The notes under the pieces were generated by a model that made no database searches, was not told the origin of the DNA, and saw only the letters and a list, made by a program, of their open reading frames with translations. Shown one piece after another: positions 48,441-61,003 of a stretch of 64,000 nt of DNA (positions are counted from its first letter, which is position 1; every line of letters starts with the position of its first letter). Both the position numbers and the translations under genes were made by a program. Source of the stretch: Carallia brachiata (taxonomy: Eukaryota > Streptophyta > Magnoliopsida > Malpighiales > Rhizophoraceae); NCBI GenBank assembly GCA_021464245.1, contig JADCRB010000069.1:1489092-1553091 (forward strand), given 5' to 3'.

Positions 48441-51400
48441 ATGTCCCGATTCTCTAGAGGATCCTCCACATCACGCTTCCTCTTCACTTTCCACTCGCTC
48501 TCACCAGGACATCGCCGACTCCTCCCTCTCCGACCGCCGCTCTCCTCCAGGGAACCTTCCACCTCCGCCACTTCTCGAACCTCGCCCGGGCCAAGGAAGA
48601 CAAGGAGCCATGGTGGAAGGAGTCCATGGAGCGCCTCCGGAACATCGGTATCTCCGCCCACATCGACTCCGGCAAGACCACCCTCACCGAGCGCATCCTC
48701 TACTACACCGGCCGCATCCACGAGATTCACGAAGTCCGTGGCCGCGACGGCGTCGGCGCCAAGATGGATTCCATGGACTTGGAAAGAGAGAAAGGCATCA
48801 CTATTCAGTCCGCCGCCACTTACTGCACTTGGAATGACTATCAGGTTCTTTCAAGATTCTTTACCTTTTTTTTTATTTTGCAATATTCAAGAATTATTAT
48901 TCTTTCTTTCAAGATTGGTGACGTTCTGTGGTGTTGGCGTAGATAAATATTATTGATACGCCGGGACATGTGGATTTTACTATAGAAGTGGAGAGGGCGT
49001 TGCGGGTTTTGGATGGTGCGATTCTTGTGCTGTGCAGTGTGGGTGGAGTTCAGAGTCAGTCTATAACTGTGGATAGGCAAATGAGGAGATATGAGGTCCC
49101 TAGACTTGCCTTTATTAACAAGCTAGATCGGATGGGAGCTGATCCTTGGAAGGTCTTGAGCCAGGTATAGGTCTACTTTGTTATTATCACTATTGTTTTT
49201 GTTGTGATTTCAATTTTTTGAGGGAAGGTCGTTTGCCATATAAAGATTGGAAAAAGCAGGCATGGCAATTTAAATTTTGGTGGAATTGTTTTTATTTGGA
49301 TTTTCTGGAATGGTGGGTATGTATGTCTTTGTTTTCTTTCACGAACGATTCGGTAAGCAGATTATTCCATAAGTGGAAAAGTAAATATACAATGATGTCA
49401 GTGGTGAATGGTGATTGTCGTTTATTTCCTTTCTCAGGCAAGGTCTAAACTGAGACACCACAGTGCTGCTGTCCAAGTTCCAATTGGGATGGAGGAGGAT
49501 TTTCAGGGCCTTGTTGATCTTGTTAAGTTGAAGGCCTATTATTTCCATGGTTCCAATGGGTGTGTGTCTGAATCCAGTGGGTTGCAAACTGTTCAATTTG
49601 TTTTTACCATTATTTTGTTATTATTATTATTTTTACTTTTTTGTTGTATGCTGCAGTGAAAAAGTTGTAACAGGAGAGGTACCGTCTGATATGGAGGCTC
49701 TAGTTGCAGAAAAACGACGTGAACTAATAGAAGTGGTTTCTGAAGTTGATGATAAGCTGGCTGATGCTTTTCTGTCAGATGAACCTATTTCAGCTGCCAA
49801 TCTTGAGGTACATTGTAAGACAAAAATCGGTTATGGAAGAAAAATGTGTTAAGAATCATTGATTTTTGTGCATATCCTGGTTTGCTGCTTTGCTAACAGA
49901 AAGTACTACTTTCATGCTTTTGAACTAGCTTTAGCAATATTTCCTTCAGCTATACATTCAGGTGATTGTTACCGTCTTGCACTTTCTGATTTGCTTTTCT
50001 CCTTAAGTAGGAAGCAATTCGCAGGGCAACGTTAGCGCGAAAATTTGTACCAGTGTCATGGGCAGTGCATTCAAGAACAAGGTGCTTCTCTTTTCCGGTA
50101 TCTGTGAATCATTTTTGTATTATTGGTGGAAATAGATAATTGTATTTTAAGTATGTGGAAATCAAGAATTACATTGCTGCATCTTCATCGTCTGCTGTTT
50201 CTTGACTTAGGGAGTCCAACCGCTTCTGGATGGTGTACTTAGTTATTTGCCTTGTCCAACTGAAGTTAGTAATTATGCTCTTGACCAATCGAACAATGAA
50301 GAGAAGGTATTTTGTTGAAAAAGCTTCATCTTTATTTATTTTGGCTTCTTTTCCCTCACTTTTCCTGAATAACCACATTGAAGGAGGTGTAGGTTGCATT
50401 GTCTGGAACACCAGATGGACCACTTGTGGCACTGGCTTTTAAATTGGAGGAAGGGCGGTTTGGTCAGCTAACATATCTTAGGTATGGCTTATGTTCTTTC
50501 TTTTGCTTATTTTGCTGCAGTTTTCTCTTGTGTCAAATGTATTTATGTTACACCAATAATATTACTTATATGACTCTTTTTTGTTTTTATTGTGCTCTTT
50601 TTTTGAAGAATTTATGAAGGTGTGGTTCGCAAGGGTGATTTTATAGTTAACATAAATACAGGAAAAAAGATCAAGGTGAGTTATGTGATTTAGTATTTGA
50701 TTTTGATCATTTGGGTAAATTCATTGTCGGTGTTTTTATTAAAGCTTTTGTTTGTTTTCTGTTGTTATTTCCTTTGTGATTATGAGACCATTAATGAAAG
50801 CCTTTAACCTGTTTACCTGTTTTTGGAGATAATGCAAGAATTCTCATGTACTCTTTGTTTTGTTGCCTGTTCCATATTTGCACTTTTGCCTTTTTTCGAT
50901 AATGGACTGTTTTTTGGCTGTTTTTAAGACATTTATATTGCTGAAACTGCTGATAGTGGACTGATATTTGAACAGTCTGTACATGTGAAGTGAAGTGATT
51001 TCAGCTTGCAATTGCTAATTCTTAGACATAATGCCGCAGGTTCCCCGCCTGGTTCGCATGCATTCTGATGAAATGGAGGTAAATTTGACTATCTGTTCTT
51101 GACAGCTCTTTTAGATGTTTGTATCTGTTACATTTCTTTTGGCATCCTTGTAAACTTAATTGTTCTGAGGTCTGTTAGATTTACTTTTCTTGGGGAATTT
51201 TATGATACAGGACATTCAAGAGGCACATGCTGGGCAAATAGTTGCTGTATTTGGTGTGGATTGTGCTTCAGGTCTAACTACTTCATTGACATGCACTTTC
51301 CGATTGGCCACCATTGTTATTTCATTTTTAATTGCTTTAGGGCAATAAATGATGGTAGGGAGTTATTATGAGAACATATGATGGGAAAATTCCGGCATGA

Positions 51401-54400
51401 GTTTGATGGTTTCATTGTAAGGTTGAAGCTTGTGCTCTAGCCTAGGCCGCTTTTGTTGGAATGGGAACAAATAATTGTGCTTTCTTTTTGTATTACATTT
51501 GCAATTTTTTTTTTTTTTTTTTTCCCAAATGCTTTCATTTCTGGGAATTTATTCTCTGTTTTTTTGGTTCAACAGGAGATACATTCACTAATGGATCTGT
51601 TAAATACACTATGACTTCTATGAATGTCCCTGAGCCAGTCATGTCATTAGCTGTTCAACCTGTTTCAAAAGATTCTGGAGGACAGGTGAGCACTTTCCGG
51701 ATAAAGTTACTTTAATTGGATTCTTGTATTTTGCAGTTGATTTATGTGGCTTTGGCCATTCTTTTTCCAGTTTTCCAAAGCCTTGAATCGTTTTCAGAAA
51801 GAGGATCCTACTTTCCGTGTTGGATTGGATCCTGAAAGTGGCCAGGTAGGTATTGCGGTTTTGTCTCCTGTCATTGTTTACTTGGCATAAAATTATGGGC
51901 TGATATCATGTCATAACACCTTGGTGGGCAGACCATTATATCAGGAATGGGAGAATTGCATTTGGATATTTATGTGGAACGCATCCGAAGAGAGTACAAG
52001 GTGCCTACCTTTATGACTTATAATTAACCAGACTTAAAGCATACTTCCTCAACTTAACCTCCCTACCTGTGCAACTTTTCCGTCAACAGGTTGATGCAAC
52101 TGTTGGGAAGCCTCGCGTGAATTTTAGAGAAACTATTACTCAACGTGCTGATTTTGATTATTTACATAAGAAGCAAAGTGGAGGACAAGGTCAATATGGA
52201 CGAGTGTGTGGGTAAGGAAAGATGAAAAGTTACAAGGCAAAGTCTTTTTTTACAAAACATGTCATTATGCTTTTGGGAGCGTTGTCTCCAGAGTGGCAAC
52301 TTTTTTATTTTCTGGGTGATTTTTTTTTTCTTCTGTTCAAGGGGGTGGGGGCATGTTTGGGGGGTGGGTGGTGGTTGGGCTTGTAGACACAAAGTTAAGG
52401 GTGGTGGCAACCTTGTTAAAGTTTCAACATAAAAAATCCTGTATGTCTGGTCAAATTCATCTAGTGTGTGTTTGACGTCCTAGTAATTACTAGGACAGCT
52501 GACAGCAAGTGGTCTGTTCGTTCCCTGAAAGTATCCCTCTACTTCTCAAATAACTGTATCTCTTTGGAGTCATACATGCTTATGCAAATATGAATGAATT
52601 TAGCATGTTTCTCTCACATTTCTACCATTGTTGCTCAGCTTTTCCTGTTCTTATTCCGGTTTTGCTTTGAATTTGGTAATTATTTCATCACTTTTATGAT
52701 TGCACTACTTCAACATGGAATGGCTTCATTTTTATGGGTTGTTTGAAGGACATTTATATTTTCTCATATATTGGACTCTTATCGTCATATTGTCTTATGC
52801 AGTTATATTGAACCAATTCCGCTAGAGTCATCAACCAAATTCGAGTTTGACAATATGATAGTGGGACAAGTTATACCATCAGGTTTTATTCCTGCAATCG
52901 AGAAGGGGTTCAAAGAAGCAGCAAATTCGTGAGTAATTTAGCTCATGTTGTTTGTCAAAGATAATTTGTGAATACAAGTTTCTATAATGTCAGATGTCAT
53001 CTGTTCTTTGAGTTCAGTGCCTGATTATTTTTGTCTACCTCTAGAAATGTTGGACCTTTGGAATGAAAAGTAGTTTAATGGAATAACTATTTGTATAACT
53101 GTATGAAGATTGATGGCTTCAAATTGAACTATCGAAAAGAACAGCTAAAGGTGTATGTATAGTTTAACATTGAGATACAGTTTGCGTGTTTTCAAATTTA
53201 ACATTGCAAAAGTGGCAACTTGCATTGAGCTGTATCCCATTCTTTTTAGCTTGTCCTTTTTATCGGAAAATTGCTTCTTTTTTTTTTTTTTTTTTTGATA
53301 TTGTATCTAACTCAATGCATCATCTTTTTGTATTTAAATCTATAAGAACAAATAAAATCAAATTTTGAGCTTAGAATGGGAAAATTCGCAATGTACTTGT
53401 GTTTATAAAAAAGAAAATCCTAGAGATGCCTAGTGGTCTATTCTACCTCTATTCTACCTCAAAAAGATTAAAGATTATGTACCAGAGAACTTTATTTGAC
53501 TGGTGCATGATATAATGTTGAGTAAGAAATGCACTACTCTTGGTCTGTCAGTCTGATGCTTGGATGATTAAGTACAGTATTTTAATGTTCTTTACAACTT
53601 TTTTGGTGCTAGGACTTGTTCCATTTGCAACATGTATGGACCTGGTTGATATGAGAATGTTGGTAATTCAGTTTTTGACTGGTTTGCTCCAACTTACAGG
53701 GGTTCTTTAATTGGGCATCCAGTGGAAAATATTCGTGTTGTTCTGACAGATGGTGCTTCCCATTCGGTGGATTCTAGTGAACTCGCATTTAAACTGGCAG
53801 CAATCTATGCTTTCAGACAGGTCCTTGGTTTATGATGAATTTCTCTAGATGTTTTCCATCATAAAGTGCTTGTGTATGGTATTACTGAACTTTTTTTTGG
53901 TTGACCTAATCTCTATCAAACAGTGCTATTCAGCCGCAAAACCTACAATATTGGAACCTGTGATGCTGCTGGAATTGAAGGTACCAACAGAATTCCAGGG
54001 CACTGTTGCTGGCGATATCAACAGGTGAGTGTGCTTTCCCTTTGCTCTTGGTCATTTGCATACATACATCTCTAACACCTGCTTTTCCATGTCCGGAATT
54101 GAAATTTATGGCACATTAATAGGAGGAAGGGAGTGATTGTTGGGAATGATCAGGATGGCGATGACTCTATAATCCAAGCCCACGTAAGCACCTTTTTCTC
54201 TTTAATTTGTGGAGTTTGAAAACCTATGAAGATAACACCTTTGGCAAGGTCATGTAATGGGTTGTTATCTGTCGTACTGGATTCTGAGGGATATTGTAAT
54301 TTGCTTCTTTAGGTTCCTCTGAACAATATGTTTGGGTATTCGACAGTTCTTCGGTCAATGACACAGGTGAGGCACATGGCAAATGTTGGTTTTGAAAATT

Positions 54401-54549
54401 CCTTTTTGTATAATAGTCTACATAATGTTCTCTCTGTTCTCCAGGGAAAAGGTGAATTCACAATGGAATACAAAGAGCATTTGCCAGTTTCACAGGATGT
54501 GCAAATGCAATTGGTAAACACTTTCAAGGCCAGTAAGGCAGCTGAATAG
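48441..54549 (+). CDS. MEFG1: Mitochondrial elongation factor G, 20 exons, two frame-breaking indels
   Basis: Exons: 48441-48844, 48943-49164, 49438-49559, 49657-49807, 50011-50081, 50211-50306, 50393-50481, 50609-50675, 51040-51078, 51211-51271, 51576-51685, 51771-51845, 51932-52000, 52090-52211, 52803-52928, 53700-53820, 53924-54024, 54123-54183, 54313-54366, 54445-54549. The protein (~760 aa) is a translational GTPase that moves tRNAs on mitochondrial ribosomes. Motifs: [10 protein letters not shown] (G1), DTPGH (G3), NKLDRMG (G4), [12 protein letters not shown] and, near the end, [12 protein letters not shown]. The N-terminus [20 protein letters not shown] is a mitochondrial presequence. 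It is in a different frame from the mature part ([19 protein letters not shown]), so one base is missing or two are extra around 48500-48525. Exon 5 is 71 nt where phase needs 72: PV is followed by a shift, then MGSAFKNK resumes, implying one lost T near 50056. All other exons join in frame. Confidence 0.92.
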
Positions 54550-55352
54550 ATGGGGGATATTTTTAAACCTCATCTTCATATATACAAGTTTTATTTTTTA
54601 TTTTTTTCCCCTAATCTTTATTCTTACAACTGCATTGTTGTAGCCTTGTAGCCCATAAGCTTGATTAGTTATTTTGTCCATCAAATTTTGAAAGAATAAT
54701 AGATTTGCACTGCCTCAAAGGCTAACGTGTGTAAATTTATTGTTCGTCACTTAAGAAATATGACAGTTTTAATTGCTAGCATACACCTGTGGAATACTCT
54801 TTCGTATAAGTGTATAATCGTTTCGCATCTGTATGTGTATGAGATTATTACTAGATGATGATTGGGATGTGATTTCTACTTCAGAGATAACCGATGGAGA
54901 GGAGGGAGTTTTAACTTTTACACTTACATACGATCGGAGGACCTCTATCACATCATTGATTTTTGTATTGATTAAATCAGTGCAGTGCTTGCTTTTCATT
55001 TGCTAGTGAGTTAGGGCAAGCTCTCTTGAATCACAAATGATAAGATCATGAGTGAGTTTATTCAAAAAGAAAAACCGACGGTTAGTAAAAATAAAAAGTA
55101 CTTACAAATTCATATGAATTGCTTAGAAGGGTTAGCTGTACACGCACTGCAGCTTCTGTAACTTGTGCGATGGGCTAGTATTCTTTGACTGATATCCGAT
55201 TCCATCAGCATTTCTTCACTCTGATCCATGTAATCCCCAACTGGGCCATCGCATTCTCCTCCATCTCGGTGCGTGCTCGAGACGCCGGTGAAGCCCCAAC
55301 GTGCATCGGTGACCCGGCTAAGGCCAAGATCTCATGAGGATGATCGTTGATG

Positions 55353-55679
55353 ACTAATAGTGTGCTTGGATGGTGAGATTTCTGTGAGAAAATAGTTATG
55401 AGAAAGAAAGTTATGAAAAAATAATGAAAAAGTAAAATTTTGTATTTGAATTATACGAAAAAATAGTTAAAAAGAAAAATATAAATGAAATTATAAAAAT
55501 AACCTTATAAAAGATTGGATATAAATAATTATATAACTGAGGATGTTTTTTAATTGGTTGTCGGTTGCTTCCGTACAAATTTTCCAAACCTTTTCTCATT
55601 GGTTGCCAAACAAACAAACTGTTTGACTTTTTCTTTCTAATTCTTTTCCCACGGCGTTACCAAACACACGGTTAGTGTT
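55353..55679. mobile_element. TIR element (~327 bp), TGTTTGG-type ends
   Basis: The left end ACTAATAGTGTGCTTGG pairs with the reverse complement of the right end, ACTAACCGTGTGTTTGG (about 14 of 17 identical). The interior is AT-rich and non-coding. Confidence 0.55.
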
Positions 55680-55959
55680 CATTTAGAGGATCAAGAAAAA
55701 GGAGACGGACAGAGAGTGGTGTTAGCAGTGTTTTGAAATTAGGAGATGGCGACAGTGGATCTAAATGCAGGTTTGTTCTTCCAGTTTCCTATAAGCTTTG
55801 GCGGAAATTTTGTTGATGTGATCACACGTGTAATTTTCTTTAAGGGACGTCCTTTTCTTGCTTCTTGCCATTATCCTCAATTGAAACTGAAACATATGAT
55901 TGAATAAATTTCAATGGCTCTGACCATTGTTATAACAGGTAGTAATTAATCAAGGGAAA

Positions 55960-56170
55960 TATTGGTGGTCACACTGTAGCGTCGTACGCTTCAGTTATAT
56001 ACAATAATATTCATAATTTGTGCAACAACAACTATATTTTGTGCAATGAAAATTTACAATTTAATTTTTTATTGTACAAAGTAATGCATGTGATTACAAA
56101 AAATCTGTACATTATTACAAAATGATGAAATATATGACTGAAATATATGACAACCTTATATGGCCATCTA
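55960..56170. repeat. GTGCAA-motif segment
   Basis: Contains TTTGTGCAACAACAAC, TTTTGTGCAATGAAAA, ATTGTACAAAG and GATTACAAAAA at intervals of roughly 25-30 bases. This is the same motif theme as 22953-23178 and 38350-38560. No clear TIRs or target duplication. Confidence 0.35.
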
Positions 56171-56619
56171 ATAGAACCCATTAATCAATTACTATGATTT
56201 TTTTGAAAGAGATTTGGTATGAAGCTACAGGCTCTGTTGAAATAGAAAGAGTTACAGGCTCTTTTTTTTTTTAGTTGATAGAGATGAGAGAGAAATGAAG
56301 TCTGTAACATTTCTCCCTTATCAGACAAAACTTTTTCGTTTTTGAAAACCAAAAATAATTAATCTTTCAAAAATAATTAATCTTCAAATGCATAGGCATA
56401 GCATGAATTACAACATAGCATGAATGAAGAGCTAGACGCTGAGAAGGTCAAGAGATTGATGAATCTAAGAGTGAATTTCACAGATTACAGACACACCCAA
56501 CCTTGGCTTTTTGATTGGCAAACCAAATAACTAACATCAACACCAAAAAGAACAAAAAATAATTGAGACCAGCCATAAACCTTTCATCACTTCTTTTCAC
56601 TTCCTTATTAGCAGGGTGC

Positions 56620-57628
56620 ATAATGCACAAACTAAGCCAAGCCAACGATGCTACCGATTATCACACTCACTCCAAAACTGGCACCCAAAACCAATCTAAT
56701 CGAGCCGGTAAAATGCTGTGACGAACCAGACTTAGACGGAGCCGGCGACCGACCATTCCAATCCGGTGTAAGACCAATCTGTTGTGGAGACCCGAGGTGG
56801 AGATAAGGGAGATGGAAATGTAGGTGGCACTGCCATTGGCGATGGAGCCAGAGGCGCAGGATGATGAGGACTGATTTTGTGCCTCACGGCCATGACAACA
56901 ATGATCAAGTTTTAGCCTTTTTTGCAGTTTTCAACATTGCCACTTATAAAGTAGAAGGGACCGGAGCTGTTGAACTTGAAGATTGAGTTTCCTTCTGTCA
57001 GTGACTGTGAAGGGCTCTTGCTATTGCAGGAACAGTAATCATCCTTGCTTACTATCAAAACTGAATCAGACCCTTTCTTTTATTTACAATCTGCAACAAG
57101 TAGCCCAAAAAAAAAAAAAAAGCTTTAAACCAATCCTTGAGTAGTTAAGCTTTGTTAAACTAAATTTAAGGTAGACTAATTAAAGTTTATAAGAGTGAAT
57201 TCAGTGGTTAAGGATTTAATTTTTAATGTGTCTCATCTTTAGTTTAAATTTCACTGGTTATTATTAAAATTTTTTGTAGATAAATAATATTTAAGTTTTA
57301 GTACAAATCTCTCTAATAATCTGTAGGCGCGTTCACTAATCCTAAATAGGTACATCCATCAATTCTTAAACTTTTTTATGACCCACAAAAAAAAGAATTA
57401 ACAGACTAATTAATGGGGTGAAAGTTTGCAGAGAGTATCATTAACTCGAAACCTATTCCTTTCTGCCCAGTGATTGTAGTCTTCAGTTGGGACGCAAAAC
57501 CCAACCTTCTTTGCCACCAACCTGGAACTTATGAGCCGGAGATAAGCCAAGAGGAACCCCATCATCAACATCACAAACAAGTACTCATAGTAACTTATTT
57601 GAGGCACCATTTTGCCAATCATACGCAC
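56620..57628 (-). pseudogene. Phytocyanin / early nodulin-like protein pseudogene
   Basis: The first exon relic (about 57628-57420) reads a hydrophobic signal-like start, then CVPTEDYNHWAERNRFRVND, the typical N-terminal plastocyanin-like strand pair. The second exon relic (about 57085-56620) reads KKGSDSVLIVSKDDYCSCNS, SQSLTEGNSIFKFNSSGPFY and FISGNVENCKKG, then a Pro/Ser-rich tail and a hydrophobic end like a GPI signal. Damage: a TAA where the family has Tyr just before KKGSDS, a TAA directly after NCKKG, and another stop in the tail. The copper-ligand pattern is typical of the non-copper early-nodulin-like group. The retained intron shows it is a DNA-level duplicate, not a retrocopy. Confidence 0.75.
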
Positions 57629-58644
57629 AAAAATTTTGCTATTACTCTAGACTGGGAAAAAAATGTGAAAGAGAGAGCTGAAAGACAGATGTTTTGGGGT
57701 GAATATGTATATATAGGAACCTTACAATGAGGCTACCGTTGTAAAGCGTGAAAATGCAGAGTGAATTTGGCAAAAGCATTAAGCTTGATTAGCTGGACCT
57801 ATTTGGGTTGTATGTTGTAAATGTAGCTAAGAAGCGTTTCGTGGTAGAGAAACTAATTGTGTTATTTTCTGCAAATTTGATTACACGTAGCGGCATACAA
57901 GCGACCTAACGGTCCTGAGGGGTGCGGTGTTTATTGTTCATTTTTAAGATTAGGTTATTTATAGAGGCGTCAAAATAAATCGTCAAAATAAATCGTCAGG
58001 GTCATATTGTGTCGGATTATTTTGAGTTCGGATTGTATTGGATTCAAGTCAAGTTCGTTTATTTTGGGTTGAGCTGTTTTGAATTAGCTTATGTTTGGGT
58101 TGTTTCGGGTTCGGCTTGAAACCAAGAAACGTTTTCGTTTTGAAAATGATGTGGAGAGGAAAACAAGAAACTTGCTTCCAACTACGTGAGTTTGTGCTAA
58201 AAGCTGCTGTGTCTAGAAAAAGACTGTTTTCTTATTGGGAACATTCCTGGGTAAATGACGAAGCAAGCTACAACAACATTGTCCTCTGGAGTATGATTTG
58301 GAATACAAATTATTAGTCAAAATTTATAAGCAGTCATGCATGCGTAGGCATAGGGGAAAGAAAATATTAATAGGCAATATCTACTCCACAAGTTTCATGT
58401 TCAAATCATCAAATTACCTATAAAGAACATAAAGAATGTACAAGAAAATGAATGGCTATTGAGGGGTGAAAGCTACATATATAGTTTGGGGGCCATGGCT
58501 TTCAAATTTTTTCAAAAATTTGCATAACATCCTCCTTTTTTTTTTTTTTTGACCATTTTTCAAAGACATAAATGGATACAAAAAAAAATAATAAATAATG
58601 GGTTTACACAATCTTCTTGTTTTTCTTTTTCCTCCAATCCTTAA

Positions 58645-59075
58645 TCCTTTGTTTGGGAAAAAAAAATCGGAAGAGAGAAATATGAGAGGAATGAAAAAGA
58701 GAGAAATGAATATTGGAAGAGAAATATATTTCGTCATTTATATGTTTGGGAGAGTGTAATGTGAAAAAAGAAAATTAAAAATATTTTATTTAAAAACAAG
58801 TAGAAAGTGAGAGAAAAAAATAATATATATTATAATAGAAATTATATTTTTAAAAATTAATTTTATAAAAGTAATTAAATAAAAAAATTAAAGTGGGAGG
58901 TAGCTGGTGGCAAGATTGTCCTCAATCTTTTAAAGCCGAGGAAAAAAACTGAATCCTATCATTTTATCTTATCTGTTCTCTCCTTCTTCTTAAACAAGTG
59001 AATTACTCTCATTCCCCTCTCATTCCTTCCTTCTTAAAAAAATTCCCCCTAGAGAATGCTTCCCAAACAAAGTGT
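58645..59075. mobile_element. TIR element (~430 bp), TTTGTTTGGGAA ends
   Basis: Left TCCTTTGTTTGGGAA and reverse-complemented right CACTTTGTTTGGGAA agree over 12 of 15 bases at the ends of an AT/purine-rich, non-coding segment. Confidence 0.5.
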
Positions 59076-59414
59076 AAAAGTTTACAAGTCTCGCTTTGCT
59101 CTTGGTTAGCCTTTGTTGCATAGTCTACGGATCAATTGATCTTCCAATGAAATGCTGGAGGAGTTGAATGAAAGTTTAAAAAAAACAAACAGACTAGCCA
59201 CTTGCAATCAGGTTATGATAAAGGAGCTCATGGATGCTCGAAGGAGGAGACTCGTATAAGTAACCGTGGCTTGTAGACCAGGCTGCTTAGTAATTTTCCC
59301 AAAAGATCCACGTTATTTTAAATAAAAAATAAGATGTATGACTTAAAAAAGTATTATAATGATATTATTGTAATTTTTTTTTCTTTTTAAAATTTTGGAC
59401 TTATTAACAGGGCT

Positions 59415-60435
59415 CTAACACTCTGTTTGAAATGTAAAATGGGTGAAGAAAGAAAGTGCTGAGAAAGAAAGTTGAGAGATAAAATGTAATTTTATTTTAT
59501 GTTGTTTGGAATGATAAGAGAAATGTGAGGAAAGAAAGTAAAGAGAAAATAATGATTTGTTTGGAAATAAGGAGAAAGTGAAGAGAAAGAAAATTTTGTA
59601 ATTATAATTGACAACTATACCCCCAATTTAAAAACAATTGATTCACGTTTTTATAACTAACAATAATTAATTTTTTTTTCCGAAAAAAATCTACATATTA
59701 TATATATATATATATATATATACATTTTACTCAACTCAAATTTAGCTGTCAATTTCAAGTGGAATAGATATTGTTTTAAAAAATGTAATTGATGAATATG
59801 CTGGCATCACCGTTGATACAATAAGATTATATGGAAATTTGATGTAACCGCCATAAGGATTTCTTGTTAAAACTTTGAGGCCACAAAACATTTTGATATA
59901 TTTTTGCTTGCTTAAAGTATCGAATTAGCTGATATTTTTTTTTATGATCATGCCATGCAAGCTGCAATATATACAACATTTCCTAAGTCCATGCCATGAA
60001 GGCTACAATATCAAAGACAAATTATAGAGATTTGCACTTATTTTCTGACAATGGAGATGACAAAAATGGCAACAAGTTCTCTTTTTTTAGTGTTTCAAAA
60101 AAATGTGGTGGGTTTTTCAATCATTTTATTGTGTTGATTTAGCTGTCAACCACGCTTTCTTCCCATTTCTTACTATTTTGGAGTGATTGTTCGTACAGTA
60201 CGATCCCAGTGACTTTTCTCCCACTCTCGCCTGTCTTTCTTTCTTTCCTAAATGTGTTTGCAATCCAAACAGAAGAAAATTTGAATTTTCTTTCTTCTCT
60301 CTTTCTTTCGCCTCAATTCTCTCCACTCCAAATAGAGTGTAAATGTGTTTGCAGTCCAAACAGAAGAAAAATTGAATTTTCTTTCTTCTCCCTTTCTTTC
60401 TCCTCAATTCTCTCCACTCCGAACAAAGTGTTAGA
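59415..60435. mobile_element. TIR element (~1.0 kb), CTAACACTYTGTT ends
   Basis: Left CTCTAACACTCTGTTTG pairs with reverse-complemented right CTCTAACACTTTGTTCG (15 of 17). Near the right end the subterminal block with CTCCACTCC is duplicated (about 60318 and 60413). Non-coding. Confidence 0.5.
59699..59722. repeat. (TA)n microsatellite
   Basis: Twelve TA units. Confidence 0.9.
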
Positions 60436-61003
60436 GAAAATGCTAGTTGTGTCTCCCAGCCCTTTTCGGCTCCCAGTCTACTTTCACACTATGGCAGTGT
60501 CACGGTCACGTAACAAGAGTTTAGACTTCACCAACGCTCTCATTAGTTTAAGTGACAATAAACTTATTTTTCTTAAGTAAAATCTCAGATCTAAATCTTG
60601 TAAATGGAGAAAATAGATACTGAAAGAATTTTATCCCCTTTTATAGATCTATTCGGCTCACACTAAATTAGTCAAAATCTAATTGAACTTTAAATATCGA
60701 GATTTCAAGCAAAAAAGAAAAAAAAAGTTCGGACTTCGGAGCATGACATGGCAGTGCGTATCAGTATCACCCACCGCCAAACAATCGGTCGCCCGCCCGC
60801 CCAATGAAATCAAGATTCAAACAAACCGATACTTGAACAATTTGGGTCGGGTCAGGGTGGTTAACGACTCTGCTTCTCTTTCTTCTCGTTCTGTTTTTAA
60901 AACCAACTACAAAAAAAAAAAAGAAGCGGTTCAGAAACAGGGAAATCAATGCAAGTAGGAGCCATCCAATTCAGAATTGACTGGTTCAATTTCTTCTTCT
61001 CAC

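Larger units (their letters stand above)
54550..56600. other. Intergenic, no gene recognised
   Basis: 3' flank of the EF-G gene. A TIR element at 55353-55679 follows, then a GTGCAA-motif segment at about 55960-56170, and AT-rich spacer. The moderately complex stretch at 55140-55330 has no open frame of note. Confidence 0.5.
57629..61003. other. Intergenic, rich in TIR elements
   Basis: No supported gene. Two TIR elements (58645-59075, 59415-60435) and (TA)n at 59699-59722 occupy much of it. GAATTTTCTTTCTTCTCYCT-type segments are duplicated at about 60283-60330 and 60373-60420. The last ~300 bases should contain the SNF2 gene promoter and leader. Confidence 0.5.

Noticed and set aside
48346..48837. 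Long overlapping frames over the EF-G first exon (also on the minus strand)
   Set aside because: Shadows of a GC-rich coding exon; the GTPase frame has the conserved motifs.
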